Source: Sphingomonas hylomeconis
Lineage (GTDB): Bacteria; Pseudomonadota; Alphaproteobacteria; Sphingomonadales; Sphingomonadaceae
Length of the DNA: 64,000 nt
NCBI RefSeq assembly: GCF_025370105.1
Contig: NZ_JANQBK010000014.1
Location: 62,001 to 126,000 of the forward strand
Direction of reading: 5' to 3'
Below the pieces are notes generated by a model. That model saw only the letters and a list, made by a program, of their open reading frames with translations, ran no database searches and was not told the origin of the DNA. Position numbers and translations under genes: made by a program. This document shows, piece by piece, positions 27,946 through 36,687 of the stretch; positions within the stretch are counted from its first letter, which is position 1, and each line of letters opens with the position of its first letter.

Positions 27946-28845
27946 TCAGCCGGCCTTGCTCGCGCCCGGGGCGTCGGGCATCCCAGCGCGCAAGGTCAAT
28001 GCCTCCTGCCATGCCGCGCTCGGCTCCGGCAGCGCCAGCTTCACGCCATCTAGATCCGCCAGGCAGGTGGCGCTGAGCTCGGGCGCAAGGTGAACGATCA
28101 AGGTGGCGGGATCGATCGTGATCCTGCCGCGGTCAAGCAGCGTGTGCAGGTCCGCGCGCAGAAGCAGGCTGTTGCCCAGCGTGTTCGTGTGCTCGCCGAG
28201 ATAGGGCAAGATATGAGCCGCCTCGAGGCCTTCGACCACGTCGTAGCCGCTGATCGCGCAGCGGCCGCCAAACGCCGCGATCGCGGCTGCTCGGAAGGCG
28301 CCCGCGCCTTGGCGCGCCACGATCGAGCGCTCGATCCGGCGACGCGCGTCCTCAAGCGACATGGGAAGGGGCTCGCCCGCGGGTGGCGGCGCGCTTGCGG
28401 CGCGATAGCGCCGCAGATGGAAGTAGCCATCCTTCCAGCTGACCACGCTCGCCAGTCCTAGCACCAGGTAACGTGCCCCTGGCTTGCTGCGAATCTGGCG
28501 CACGACCGCGACCGGAACCCCGTCCTCAATGTTGCGCATCAGCGCGCGATTGGTGAAGTCCTTGTCGCGCGCGGCGGGATCGGGACCTTCTTGAAAATAG
28601 TCGTAGGTCCAGTCGCCATCGCCCAGCTGGGCGATCTCGCTGTCGGCATAGGGGCTGTTGAGCGTCTGGCGCACGCTTAGCGCATGCTTCCAGGCGGCGG
28701 GCTTGTGAATGCCTTTGGCCTTGTTCAGCAGGAACAAGCCATTGAGCGGCTTCGGCCAGTCGATCTGCTGGCCGGCGCGCTCGGCGAACCAGTTTAAAGC
28801 CTCGCGGTGCGTGCCGTCGAGCCCTGCTAGCGCTTCCTCGGCCAT
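27946..28845 (-). CDS. HNH endonuclease of the MORC-type restriction operon
   Basis: A 299-aa protein. The N-terminal ~150 residues resemble the putative recognition domain seen in some HNH restriction enzymes (DWTYDYFQEGPDPAARDKDF, GVPVAVVRQIRSKPGARYLV). The C-terminal HNH domain has GGRCAISGYDVVEGLEAAHI (193-212), with His211 as the probable catalytic residue, Asn222 and His234 (ADLHTLLD). The start overlaps the previous stop (TAATG). It is the last gene of a five-gene operon and probably the cleaving subunit. It is convergent with vsr, with ten bases between. Confidence 0.87.
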   Translation of the reverse strand: MAEEALAGLDGTHREALNWFAERAGQQIDWPKPLNGLFLLNKAKGIHKPAAWKHALSVRQTLNSPYADSEIAQLGDGDWTYDYFQEGPDPAARDKDFTNRALMRNIEDGVPVAVVRQIRSKPGARYLVLGLASVVSWKDGYFHLRRYRAASAPPPAGEPLPMSLEDARRRIERSIVARQGAGAFRAAAIAAFGGRCAISGYDVVEGLEAAHILPYLGEHTNTLGNSLLLRADLHTLLDRGRITIDPATLIVHLAPELSATCLADLDGVKLALPEPSAAWQEALTLRAGMPDAPGASKAG

Positions 28846-29852
28846 TATACGTCGCCTTCGTTTGGCGCTGAGACGATCCGAGTTCGCGCTGCTGCCACGG
28901 TCCCAGCCTCGGGCAGGTCGCGGCAGCGGACCTGCAGAGACACGGCCAGCACCTCGTTCGGCAACGTGCCGGTGATGCTGGGGATCGCGCCCGTTGAGAT
29001 CAGCCGCAGGGTGCTCAACGCGCTGTGCTTGTCGAAGCGATGGAGGTCGTCATCCTCGAGCGCGGAGCCGCCAATGGTGAGCGCCATGGCACGCACCTCG
29101 TCGCGCGTCCTCGCGTCCACGATGCTTCCCTCAATCTCGCTGAGGAGATCAAGCACTGACTCCCCCTGGGAGTCCGCGCGCACGACGACCGACGCGACCC
29201 ACACCTCAAGGTCGGCGGGAGGACGCAGCTGCTCAAGCGAGAATTGATGGACACGGTCCATGTCCTGGCAGCTCTTCACCTCGATCGCGAAGTTGCCGCC
29301 CAGGAAGTCGAAGCGCTCCGAGGGATCAGCATGCCAGCGCCGAGCGGCGAGATCGCCGTCATCGAGCGCAAGCATCACAAGCAGCTCAGCCCAGAGGCCC
29401 CGAAGGCGCTTGCGGCCCTCCTGCTCCAGCTTGGCGAACAGCGTCGCGATGCGATGAAGCCAAGCGGCGATCGCCGAGGCGCTGGGCGTGTCGCCGAGCG
29501 CAGCAAGCGCCTCTTCCATCAGGCCCAGGAATAAACGGCGAAGCTGTGGGTCGGTGGCGGTGCAGGTCACCAGCGCGCCCTCGACGGCCGCGATCGATCC
29601 GTCAGGAGCCTCGATCTCGCAGCGCACCCTTGCCTTGGCCTCGACGTTGCGGAGCTTGAGGTCCGAGCCCACCGCCGCCTCAGCGCCAGCAATGAGCACG
29701 CATGCCTCGCCACTTGATCCGCGCACCAGGCGGCTAGCCGAGCCGACGCCAATCGGCAACGCCAGCAGCGCGCCGGCCTTGCTCGGGCCGCTCAGCGCAG
29801 CAAGCGCCGCATCCAGCGCGACGAGATCGATGCCCGTAGAGTCAGTCATCAT
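28845..29852 (-). CDS. PD-(D/E)XK motif protein (PF14390/DUF4420-like)
   Basis: A 335-aa protein. The nuclease-like core lies around residues 150-195: RGLWAELLVM with Glu156, then FDFLGGNFAIEVKS giving D182 and E191-x-K193, the PD-(D/E)XK pattern. This family is encoded in operons with Z1-domain ATPases and MORC-like GHKL ATPases, as here. It overlaps the Z1 gene by 11 bases and the HNH gene by one, so the three are translationally coupled. The likely role is a second nuclease or a structural DNA-binding subunit of the complex. Confidence 0.87.
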   Translation of the reverse strand: MMTDSTGIDLVALDAALAALSGPSKAGALLALPIGVGSASRLVRGSSGEACVLIAGAEAAVGSDLKLRNVEAKARVRCEIEAPDGSIAAVEGALVTCTATDPQLRRLFLGLMEEALAALGDTPSASAIAAWLHRIATLFAKLEQEGRKRLRGLWAELLVMLALDDGDLAARRWHADPSERFDFLGGNFAIEVKSCQDMDRVHQFSLEQLRPPADLEVWVASVVVRADSQGESVLDLLSEIEGSIVDARTRDEVRAMALTIGGSALEDDDLHRFDKHSALSTLRLISTGAIPSITGTLPNEVLAVSLQVRCRDLPEAGTVAAARTRIVSAPNEGDV

Positions 29853-32013
29853 CTTGCATCGCGATATCCTCGCGCAAGGCTTCCGGGATATGCGTCGCGA
29901 TCAGGCGCACGTCCTGCGCGACTATCTGGGTTCCGTGATGAAGCTTGAGCTTGTGGATCTGGATTGAGACCCGGTCCGCGGTCCGGATCGCGCGATCGCC
30001 CGGATAATTGGTCGGGGCGTTCGCGCCCTGGAACGCGTTCTGGACCGAACCCCTGTCATTCACGGCGCGCTCGCGCTCCGCGCCGCCGCTCATCAGGAAG
30101 ATGTCGCATAGCGCCTTCGGATTGTCGTCGAGGATCGAGCGGACCTGCATGGCGACAAGAAGCTGATCGAGCGCGTCGCTGTCGTCCGTCGCGGTGAGTG
30201 GGACTAGCAGGTCCTCATAGGCTCGTTCCAGCGACAGGCCGCTGACCTTCTTGTGCTTCTGGATATCGGTCCAGCCTTCGCTGCCGGGCAAGGGCTGCCA
30301 TTGGTTGCCAAGGCTTTGGACGAAAGCCTCGACGACCTGGCGGTTCTGATCGACGACCTCCTCGTCCTGCGGGTGGTCTGCATTGATCCAATCCCGCGCG
30401 CGGGCGCGCATGATGTCCAGAGCCATGACTGAGCGCCGCGTTGGCTTCAGGCTGCTGTCCAAGAAGAATAGCCGCCGCCAGGTCTTCATCGGCTTGCCAA
30501 GGTGCTTCTCGAGCGAGCCTCTGAGGCTTTCCTCATGTTTCACATAGGCGGTGAAGGCATGGCGCACGTCGGTGTCGACGAAGATGCGGACGAGTCCGAG
30601 ATAGTCGCGCTTGTAGCCAAAGAAGCGGGCGCGCTGCTGTATGGTGTCCGCCATGCCTGTGCCGGCGCCGCGTGGCATGTAGGTGACCGTGAGGCCCTCG
30701 ACAGTGAAGCCGCGGTCAAGGCCCGCGCCCCCCACCAGGATCCAGCCATAGCTGTCAGACCATGGGAACGTCTCGATGCGGCCGTTGCTTGCGTTGACGA
30801 TCTGAACCTTTGTCTCCTCGATCGCGAAGTCCATCTCGCTCCAGATCTCGTCGAAAGGAGGCAGGTCGGTCGCTGTGGCGGTGATGTCCTCATACGCCTT
30901 CAGGAAGTCGCCGCGCAGGTCGAGACGATCGGGCGAGTCCTCGGGCTCCAGGAGCGTCTCCAGCCAAAGCTTGCGGATGCTGCGCGCCCAAGTGGCGTAG
31001 TCGTCATGAATTCCCCGCAGATGCGACGGATGGATCATCATCGATCGATAGCCCTCGCGGTCCCCGATGACACCCACGGCGACACCAATGAAGAACAGCC
31101 GCATCGCCTTCTCGAGCGAAGGTGGTGGGCCGTCCTCGATCGACCACACGTCGGGCAGATCCTCCGCTGGAATAAGCTCCACATGTGGAGAGCCTTCGTA
31201 GAAGAGGTCCTTGCCTCCGATGTAGCCATTGCCTGGCTTGAGCAGCTCAGCGAACGCAGGCGACAGGCGATCAATCCGGCTGATCAGCAGTGGCGCTTGA
31301 GGTGTCGCCGTATATTGAAGATAAGTGTGCGCTGGCAGGACGTTGCGCAGCCCTAGTATGCTCGCATAGGTCGGACTCTCGTCGTTCTGGCGCGCCTTTG
31401 TGTTAAGGCCCGCCTGATCGCCCTCGTCGTCGATCAGCAGCGCGCAGGTCGAGCCGAGCTTGCACTTCGACAGCAGCGTCGCGAGCTGCCCCAGCCTGGC
31501 GGCGTTCTTCATCACCACGATAAGCAGGGTCCGGCAGCGCTCGGGCCGATCCTTGTAGCGATCCCAAAGATCGAGCGTCGCTTGAACCTCCTCGATCTTG
31601 TCGACATCGGACCGCGGATTGACGAGCACGCGCCAGAACTTTCCGCGCTCCTCTAGGATGCCGAGATCGCCGGTAAGGCGCTCCTCGTTCTGGTCCAGCA
31701 GATTGGTCTTGGTGCCGGCGAGCACAATGACAAGCCGATATCGGTTGTCCCGCGCGAGCGCGGTCACGGTCGTGAACGACAAGGTCTTGCCGCTTTGCAC
31801 ATAGCCGATGACCAAGCCGGCCCGGTCATCGTCCTGCGTCGTGGGGGGAAGGCACATCGACAGAATGCGGCCCGCCTCACCCACGATCTTGGCAGAAGCT
31901 TGGTCGTCGAAGCCCTTGCGCTCCATCAAGGCGGTGACCTCGACTCCGGCTGTTGGCGTCCATAGCCCTCCTTCGCCGCTCTCGATGATCATGAGCTTCT
32001 CAGCCTGAGTCAT
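29842..32013 (-). CDS. Z1-domain ATPase (helicase-like) of the MORC-type restriction operon
   Basis: A 723-aa P-loop NTPase. Walker A is IGYVQSGKT (70-77), Walker B ALLIDDEGDQ (191-200) and a helicase-like motif III YTATPQ (234-239). The Z1 signature GGAGLDRGFTVEGLTVTYMP is followed by MADTIQQRARFFGYK with the arginine-finger region. The start ATG at 32013 has a GGGAG ribosome site; a TTG upstream overlapping the GHKL stop is less likely. Z1 proteins accompany restriction enzymes and GHKL ATPases (Iyer, Abhiman and Aravind 2008). A role in moving on or remodelling DNA is inferred from the family. Confidence 0.9.
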   Translation of the reverse strand: MTQAEKLMIIESGEGGLWTPTAGVEVTALMERKGFDDQASAKIVGEAGRILSMCLPPTTQDDDRAGLVIGYVQSGKTLSFTTVTALARDNRYRLVIVLAGTKTNLLDQNEERLTGDLGILEERGKFWRVLVNPRSDVDKIEEVQATLDLWDRYKDRPERCRTLLIVVMKNAARLGQLATLLSKCKLGSTCALLIDDEGDQAGLNTKARQNDESPTYASILGLRNVLPAHTYLQYTATPQAPLLISRIDRLSPAFAELLKPGNGYIGGKDLFYEGSPHVELIPAEDLPDVWSIEDGPPPSLEKAMRLFFIGVAVGVIGDREGYRSMMIHPSHLRGIHDDYATWARSIRKLWLETLLEPEDSPDRLDLRGDFLKAYEDITATATDLPPFDEIWSEMDFAIEETKVQIVNASNGRIETFPWSDSYGWILVGGAGLDRGFTVEGLTVTYMPRGAGTGMADTIQQRARFFGYKRDYLGLVRIFVDTDVRHAFTAYVKHEESLRGSLEKHLGKPMKTWRRLFFLDSSLKPTRRSVMALDIMRARARDWINADHPQDEEVVDQNRQVVEAFVQSLGNQWQPLPGSEGWTDIQKHKKVSGLSLERAYEDLLVPLTATDDSDALDQLLVAMQVRSILDDNPKALCDIFLMSGGAERERAVNDRGSVQNAFQGANAPTNYPGDRAIRTADRVSIQIHKLKLHHGTQIVAQDVRLIATHIPEALREDIAMQDDD

Positions 32014-32036
32014 TTCAATCTCCCGTCGCTCACGCC

Positions 32037-33587
32037 TCAACTCGACAGCGCGAGGCGCAGCAGCTCGTTCAGCGATGTGCGAATACGGCCCGCTAGCTTC
32101 ACCCCGCCATCGCGCGCGATGGTCTCGGAAAGCACGAGCCCAATCGCGAGCCTGGCAAGCCCCTGGATCTGGTCGGCGTCCGCCTTGGCGAAGAAGCGTT
32201 GGCTGAATGGATGCAGCATCGCCAGCCGCACGCCGAGGCGCCTGGAGCCTCCAGGCGCGTGCGTCGCCTGGTCGCTGATCCGGATCCAGTCGCAGGTCGC
32301 ATCCTTGTAGTCGAACGCGAGGTCGATCTCCCAGCGCGCGCCCAGCACATCAAGCTCGAAATGCTCGGCGACATCATCATCCTTCGCCTGCATGCGCTGT
32401 TGGGGAACCTCATTGCGAGCCGGCTCGTCAGTCTGATGCGCCTGGACCTTGGCGATGACGGTGCCAACCTTGGCGACCGGCATCTCCTCCTGCATCTGCG
32501 CGACCGCCCTCTGCGCCTGCGGCCGGCTCTCCCTTGCCGTCTCGGTCGAGCGCCAGTGCTGCGCCTGGTCGAGCAAGGGCATGTCGGCCGATGCCAGCGC
32601 GGCCTTGAGCTTGGTGACAAACTCCTCCTCCGCCTCGTCCCAGCGAATGCCATCCTTGGTGTGGCTGACCTTGAAGCCGACCAGGTTGATCTCGCCGAAA
32701 ACCCGCTGATAGGCGAATGAGTTGGCCGCGCCGAAGATCTCTGGCGGGCGGTATGTCTCGTCCGCGCTGCCCTCGATAAGGCGATCGCGCCTAAGCAGCG
32801 CCAGTCCCGCGCGGCCGGTCGACCCCTTGGCCCTGATCGCGACGAAGCCTTCCGCGCGTCGCCCGCCGGACAGCTCGACATTCAGCTCCTTGCGCCAGAG
32901 GCGTGGCGGCTCGGACTTGCGCTTCCAATGCGGCGCGGTGAGGATCTCAGGATCCTCGAAGGTCAGCGGATCGCCGTTCAACGTGAGGACGAGGTCGCCG
33001 CGGCGCGTGAACGCGCGGTAGATGCTCGACAGGTGATCGCAGATCTTACCGATTGTGCGCTTCTGCGGCATCTTACGCACATCCTCGAGCACGATCTCGG
33101 TGTAGTGCTGATCGACCGGCACGGCGCGCGAATGGACCTCGAGCTCCTCGATCGTATCCTTCACGATCTTGTCGATATCGAAGCGGACGGTGCGCTCTTC
33201 ATCCTCGCCAAGCGCCGTGGTGCGGACCGACCACACGGGGGCGAACCAAGCCGCGGCGCTCTTCATCCCCATGCCGAACTCGGACAGGCCGGTCGCGTCG
33301 GTTGGCACCTCCGCAGGACGAAAGGCGCGCGGATAGGCGGCCTGCTCGATGCCGGCGGCGTTGTCGCGAACGACAATCCGCTGCGCGGCATAGTCGATGT
33401 CGATGTCGACCGAGAGGACGAACTTGCGCCCTTCGACCTCGCGCAGCTCGCTCTTCCGCGAGAGGAAGCTCTGCAGCGCATTGTCCACAAACTCGCCTAG
33501 CGCGAACCATGGCTTGTAGTTGAGGTGCGGCAGAACCGACAGCATACTGACGCCTGGCCTGATGTTGATGCTGTCGATCTTGGCCAT
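32037..33587 (-). CDS. MORC-like GHKL ATPase of the restriction operon
   Basis: A 516-aa ATPase of the Hsp90/MutL/histidine-kinase (GHKL) fold. The N box is ALGEFVDNALQS (Glu32, Asn36), the G1 box VVRDNAAGI (72-80) and the glycine lid SEFGMGMKSAAAWFAPVWSV (102-121). An S5-like fold follows to ~350, then a Gln-rich linker and a C-terminal domain. Bacterial members of this group are linked to R-M systems and are proposed ancestors of eukaryotic MORC proteins. The ATP-driven dimer clamp probably acts on DNA with Z1. It starts nine bases after the m5C methyltransferase stop, in one operon. Confidence 0.9.
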   Translation of the reverse strand: MAKIDSINIRPGVSMLSVLPHLNYKPWFALGEFVDNALQSFLSRKSELREVEGRKFVLSVDIDIDYAAQRIVVRDNAAGIEQAAYPRAFRPAEVPTDATGLSEFGMGMKSAAAWFAPVWSVRTTALGEDEERTVRFDIDKIVKDTIEELEVHSRAVPVDQHYTEIVLEDVRKMPQKRTIGKICDHLSSIYRAFTRRGDLVLTLNGDPLTFEDPEILTAPHWKRKSEPPRLWRKELNVELSGGRRAEGFVAIRAKGSTGRAGLALLRRDRLIEGSADETYRPPEIFGAANSFAYQRVFGEINLVGFKVSHTKDGIRWDEAEEEFVTKLKAALASADMPLLDQAQHWRSTETARESRPQAQRAVAQMQEEMPVAKVGTVIAKVQAHQTDEPARNEVPQQRMQAKDDDVAEHFELDVLGARWEIDLAFDYKDATCDWIRISDQATHAPGGSRRLGVRLAMLHPFSQRFFAKADADQIQGLARLAIGLVLSETIARDGGVKLAGRIRTSLNELLRLALSS

Positions 33588-33596
33588 GTGCTTTTC

Positions 33597-34886
33597 CTAC
33601 GCCGCAGCGGTGAATGAATGGGTGGCGCCAGCCAACTGGCGGCCCACGAGCTCGGCGACCTTGGCGTTGACGGCATTTCCAAGCGCGCGGGTCGCAGCGG
33701 CCTGGCCGCTCGGAAGATGCGAGAGGCTTCCTAGATCCTGAAGGCGCGCGCGCTCGCGCACCGACATGTAGCGACGCTCCCACGCGATGATCGGAATTTG
33801 GCTGGAGGTCGCGGCGACCAATGCGGGGGCGGCATTTGGAGACTTTGCGCGGATGCCGGAGCCACGAAGCTGCACAATGGTGCCCCAAAGTGAGCGCTCG
33901 GTGCCGTCAAAGTTCCACTCGAACTTCTGGAAGCTATGCTCGAAGCCCGCGAGCCTTGGGAGCCAAGGATCGATCCAGCTTCGGTTCTGCTCGTAGAGCT
34001 CGCGATTCAATTCCAGGAAGCGCGCCTTCCATGCAGGAATCGGTCGATCTGTCCGCGCGTAAGGCGGCAGCGCCAACGCCAGTTGCTCTCGGGATCCGCC
34101 TATGATGGGGATGCCGAACGAACCGCGATAGGTTTGCAGCGCGTCGCTCGGAACCGCGAGCGGCGCGATGGTGGAGAATGGGTAGGTGGCTCCGAACTCG
34201 GCGGCCCAGATGGGAAACCACGGCTTGCGCCGATTCTGCGGATAGCTGCAAAGGAAGGCGTCCCAGGTCTCGAGCGCCTCGAGGATGCGGGGCGAAACGC
34301 GGCCCTCGACACCAGTCGTCGCCTCGAGGATATCTCGAACGTCTGTCGGGCGCGAGGAAGGGGTCGGCCAGGCAAATTGATCGAGGCCGTCGCGGCAGCC
34401 GACAATGAACAGGCGCTCGCGAATCTGCGGCACACCGTGCTCGTGCGGCGAGATCACCTTGGCGTCCAGACTGTAGCCGGCATGGCGAAGCTCCTGGCTG
34501 AGCCAGCGCCAGGTACGGCCGCCATCGTGGCGAAGCAGGTTCGGCACATTCTCGAGCAGCAGATAGCGAGGACGGGCGGCGCGAGCCCAGCTGACGATGA
34601 TGCTGGCGAGATCGCCATTCGTCTCGCAGGCGAGGCCAGCTTGCCGCCCCGCCTTGGAGAAAGGCTGACATGGGAAGCCAGCGCACAGGATGTCATGCGC
34701 CGGAATATCCGGCAGCGGTATCGAGCGAATATCGCCGTGCGGCTCGATCCCAAAGTTCAGCGCGTAGAGCCTTTGCAGGTCAGGATCGATCTCGCTCGAC
34801 AGCACGCATCGATGACCAAGCCGCTCCATGGCTACATGGAAGCCGCCAAGCCCCGCGAACAAATCGACAAAACGAAGCGCCGTCAA
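33597..34886 (-). CDS. DNA (cytosine-5) methyltransferase of the MORC-type operon
   Basis: A 429-aa m5C methyltransferase and first gene of the five-gene operon running to 27946. Motif I is FVDLFAGLGGFHVAM (5-20), motif IV CAGFPCQPFSKAG with Cys73, motif VI LLLENVPN (111-116), motif VIII VPQIRERLFIVG, and motif X TRALGNAVNAKVAEL near the end. The variable target-recognition region (~215-370) is longer than in the two methyltransferases at 24.9-27.2 kb, so it probably reads a different sequence. It would protect the host from the HNH/PD-(D/E)XK nucleases of the same operon. The promoter should be in the 196-bp divergent gap before the FRG gene. Confidence 0.93.
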   Translation of the reverse strand: MTALRFVDLFAGLGGFHVAMERLGHRCVLSSEIDPDLQRLYALNFGIEPHGDIRSIPLPDIPAHDILCAGFPCQPFSKAGRQAGLACETNGDLASIIVSWARAARPRYLLLENVPNLLRHDGGRTWRWLSQELRHAGYSLDAKVISPHEHGVPQIRERLFIVGCRDGLDQFAWPTPSSRPTDVRDILEATTGVEGRVSPRILEALETWDAFLCSYPQNRRKPWFPIWAAEFGATYPFSTIAPLAVPSDALQTYRGSFGIPIIGGSREQLALALPPYARTDRPIPAWKARFLELNRELYEQNRSWIDPWLPRLAGFEHSFQKFEWNFDGTERSLWGTIVQLRGSGIRAKSPNAAPALVAATSSQIPIIAWERRYMSVRERARLQDLGSLSHLPSGQAAATRALGNAVNAKVAELVGRQLAGATHSFTAAA

Positions 34887-35082
34887 AAATCCCCCTAGGC
34901 AGCGATCCTATCAGGCGACTGGCCGAGCGCCACCATTAGTTGCGCAGTCCGGAATGATTTATGATAGTCTCGCCTTCCGGGCCCAGCGTCGCAGGCTTGA
35001 TTGTTTTCAATCGGACCGAAATGTGCTCGCTGACGGACAAGAATCCAAGTAGCCGACGTCCAAATCCGGCAGGGAAGATTGC

Positions 35083-35979
35083 ATGAATCCCATTATGTCG
35101 CTGAGCGACTTCATCGCTGCCATTCTTGGGAGAGGTGTGGAGCCAACGCGGCTCAGCACGTTTCGCGGGCATGCCAACGAGATCTACACCCTCTCCCCGT
35201 CAATTTTTCGCAGGCCTATTACTCGTGAGAGCGAGCATCTCCTGCTGCGCGAACTGGTCTCCGCGCATCCCGAGGATTTCGTCGCAGACGCCAGCGCGCT
35301 CGAGATGCTGGTCAGGATGCAGCATTACTCGCTTCCTACGCGCTTGCTCGACGTGTCAATGAATCCCCTGGTTGCGCTCTATTTTGCCTGCGAGAGCGCC
35401 AAGAAGCGCGTGACCTCAACTGATCCGCGCTACAAGACGCAGACGGTCGAGGCTGACGGGCAGGTGATTATCCTGACCGTCGATCGCAACCGCATTCGGT
35501 ACTTTGACAGCGACAAGGTCAGCTGCATCGCGAATCTCGCGCGCCTGCGTCACGACCTCAAGGACAAGATCGACACCTTCATGCCGCAGGACGACTTCAA
35601 CGCTGACCTGCCGATCAAGCGGTTGCTCCATTTCGTCCGGCAAGAGAAGGCGGCATTTGAGCCGGAGATCATTCCCGCAGACCTGAACGACATCGTCCTT
35701 GTGAAGCCGAAGCAAAGCAACAAGCGCATTCTCGCGCAGGCAGGCGCCTTCTTCGCGTTTGGACTCCTGCAGGAGCTCATCGATGGAAATCGCGCGGGCA
35801 TCGCAATCGAGCGTCTTACAATCCAAGGCGACAAGAAGGGCGATATTCTAAAGGACCTCGACAAGCTCGGCATCAATGAGAAGACATTATTCCCTGAGAT
35901 CGACCGGGCCGCTCGCTACCTGACGGAAAGTCTTTCGACAGGAGTTGCGGCATCCCGCATCATATCGGCGGCCACGTAG
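35083..35979 (+). CDS. FRG-domain protein
   Basis: A 298-aa protein with an FRG domain in the first half: STFRGHANEIYTLSPSIFRR (the F/Y-R-G signature), LEMLVRMQHYSLPTRLLDVS and MNPLVALYFACESA, all typical. The domain is frequent in bacterial defence islands, alone or fused, with no settled biochemical activity; a distant relation to ADP-ribosyl-transferase-like folds has been proposed. The C-terminal ~100 residues (NKRILAQAGAFFAFGLLQEL, then a coiled helical end) belong to the same family. The ribosome site AGGGAAG precedes the ATG. It is divergent from the MORC-type operon and probably a separate unit. Confidence 0.87.
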   Translation: MNPIMSLSDFIAAILGRGVEPTRLSTFRGHANEIYTLSPSIFRRPITRESEHLLLRELVSAHPEDFVADASALEMLVRMQHYSLPTRLLDVSMNPLVALYFACESAKKRVTSTDPRYKTQTVEADGQVIILTVDRNRIRYFDSDKVSCIANLARLRHDLKDKIDTFMPQDDFNADLPIKRLLHFVRQEKAAFEPEIIPADLNDIVLVKPKQSNKRILAQAGAFFAFGLLQELIDGNRAGIAIERLTIQGDKKGDILKDLDKLGINEKTLFPEIDRAARYLTESLSTGVAASRIISAAT

Positions 35980-36687
35980 GTTCCATGCCAGAATAAACCC
36001 GTTTTGGAGGCTACGTGTTGCCTCCACAGCCGCGCCGCCAGCGGCGGATATCGACCAGCACAAGACATTCAGTGTCGTTGAAAAGAGCGTCGGCTTTTGC
36101 TGCAACCCGCCATTCGGGTCGCCCAAACTGGCTTGTCGGCTTTGCGCCCCAAGTTGGTCGTCCAGGGGACTAGGACCGCGCTCTAAAGCGGTCGTTCGGG
36201 TGCAAGTCGGCGCGACGTCGCTCAGTTGCTGTTGGAATCGAGCGGGTTCGGGACGATTGGTTCGGGCCGAGCGACTACGGGCCAAGTGACTATCTGCTCC
36301 GGAAACTCCGTCGTCATTTGCGGTTCGACAAATGCTTGCGCTCGGGAAGGTGGCGCGATCTGCTGCTACTAAGACTGGATGACTGATTGCTCTCGCTCCT
36401 TGGACAATCGAACCCTCGCCGCTAGACCAGGAATCGTGTTGATCGGCGACTTGCCTCTCGACAGCCCGCTATGTTGGAGATCGGCCTTGAGCTTCGGAAT
36501 TGACGTAGCGGTGTCGACTGCTCGGTGCGGCATGATCGCACCGCTCCGCCGAGCGCGGCGCAGGACGGAAGGCGCCGGCTGCAGAGGCTGAAGATCGCAC
36601 GAGCCATTACGACAATGTGCTGAGAATCTCGACAGTTGGTCTTATATCTTTCGCCGACACTGAGTTGCCATCGAGGAATCGTCACAG
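35980..36687. other. Non-coding gap between the FRG and GIY-YIG-like genes
   Basis: About 700 bases with no reading frame that I can support on either strand; short open frames lack ribosome sites and family resemblance. The promoter of the 409-aa gene should be in its last ~100 bases. No repeats, tRNA or strong hairpins were noticed. Confidence 0.4.

Noticed and set aside
32037..33587. MutL, Hsp90 or sensor histidine kinase
   Set aside because: GHKL motifs are shared, but there is no kinase H box or MutL C-terminus, and gene neighbours (Z1, PD-(D/E)XK, HNH, m5C) point to the MORC-like restriction group.
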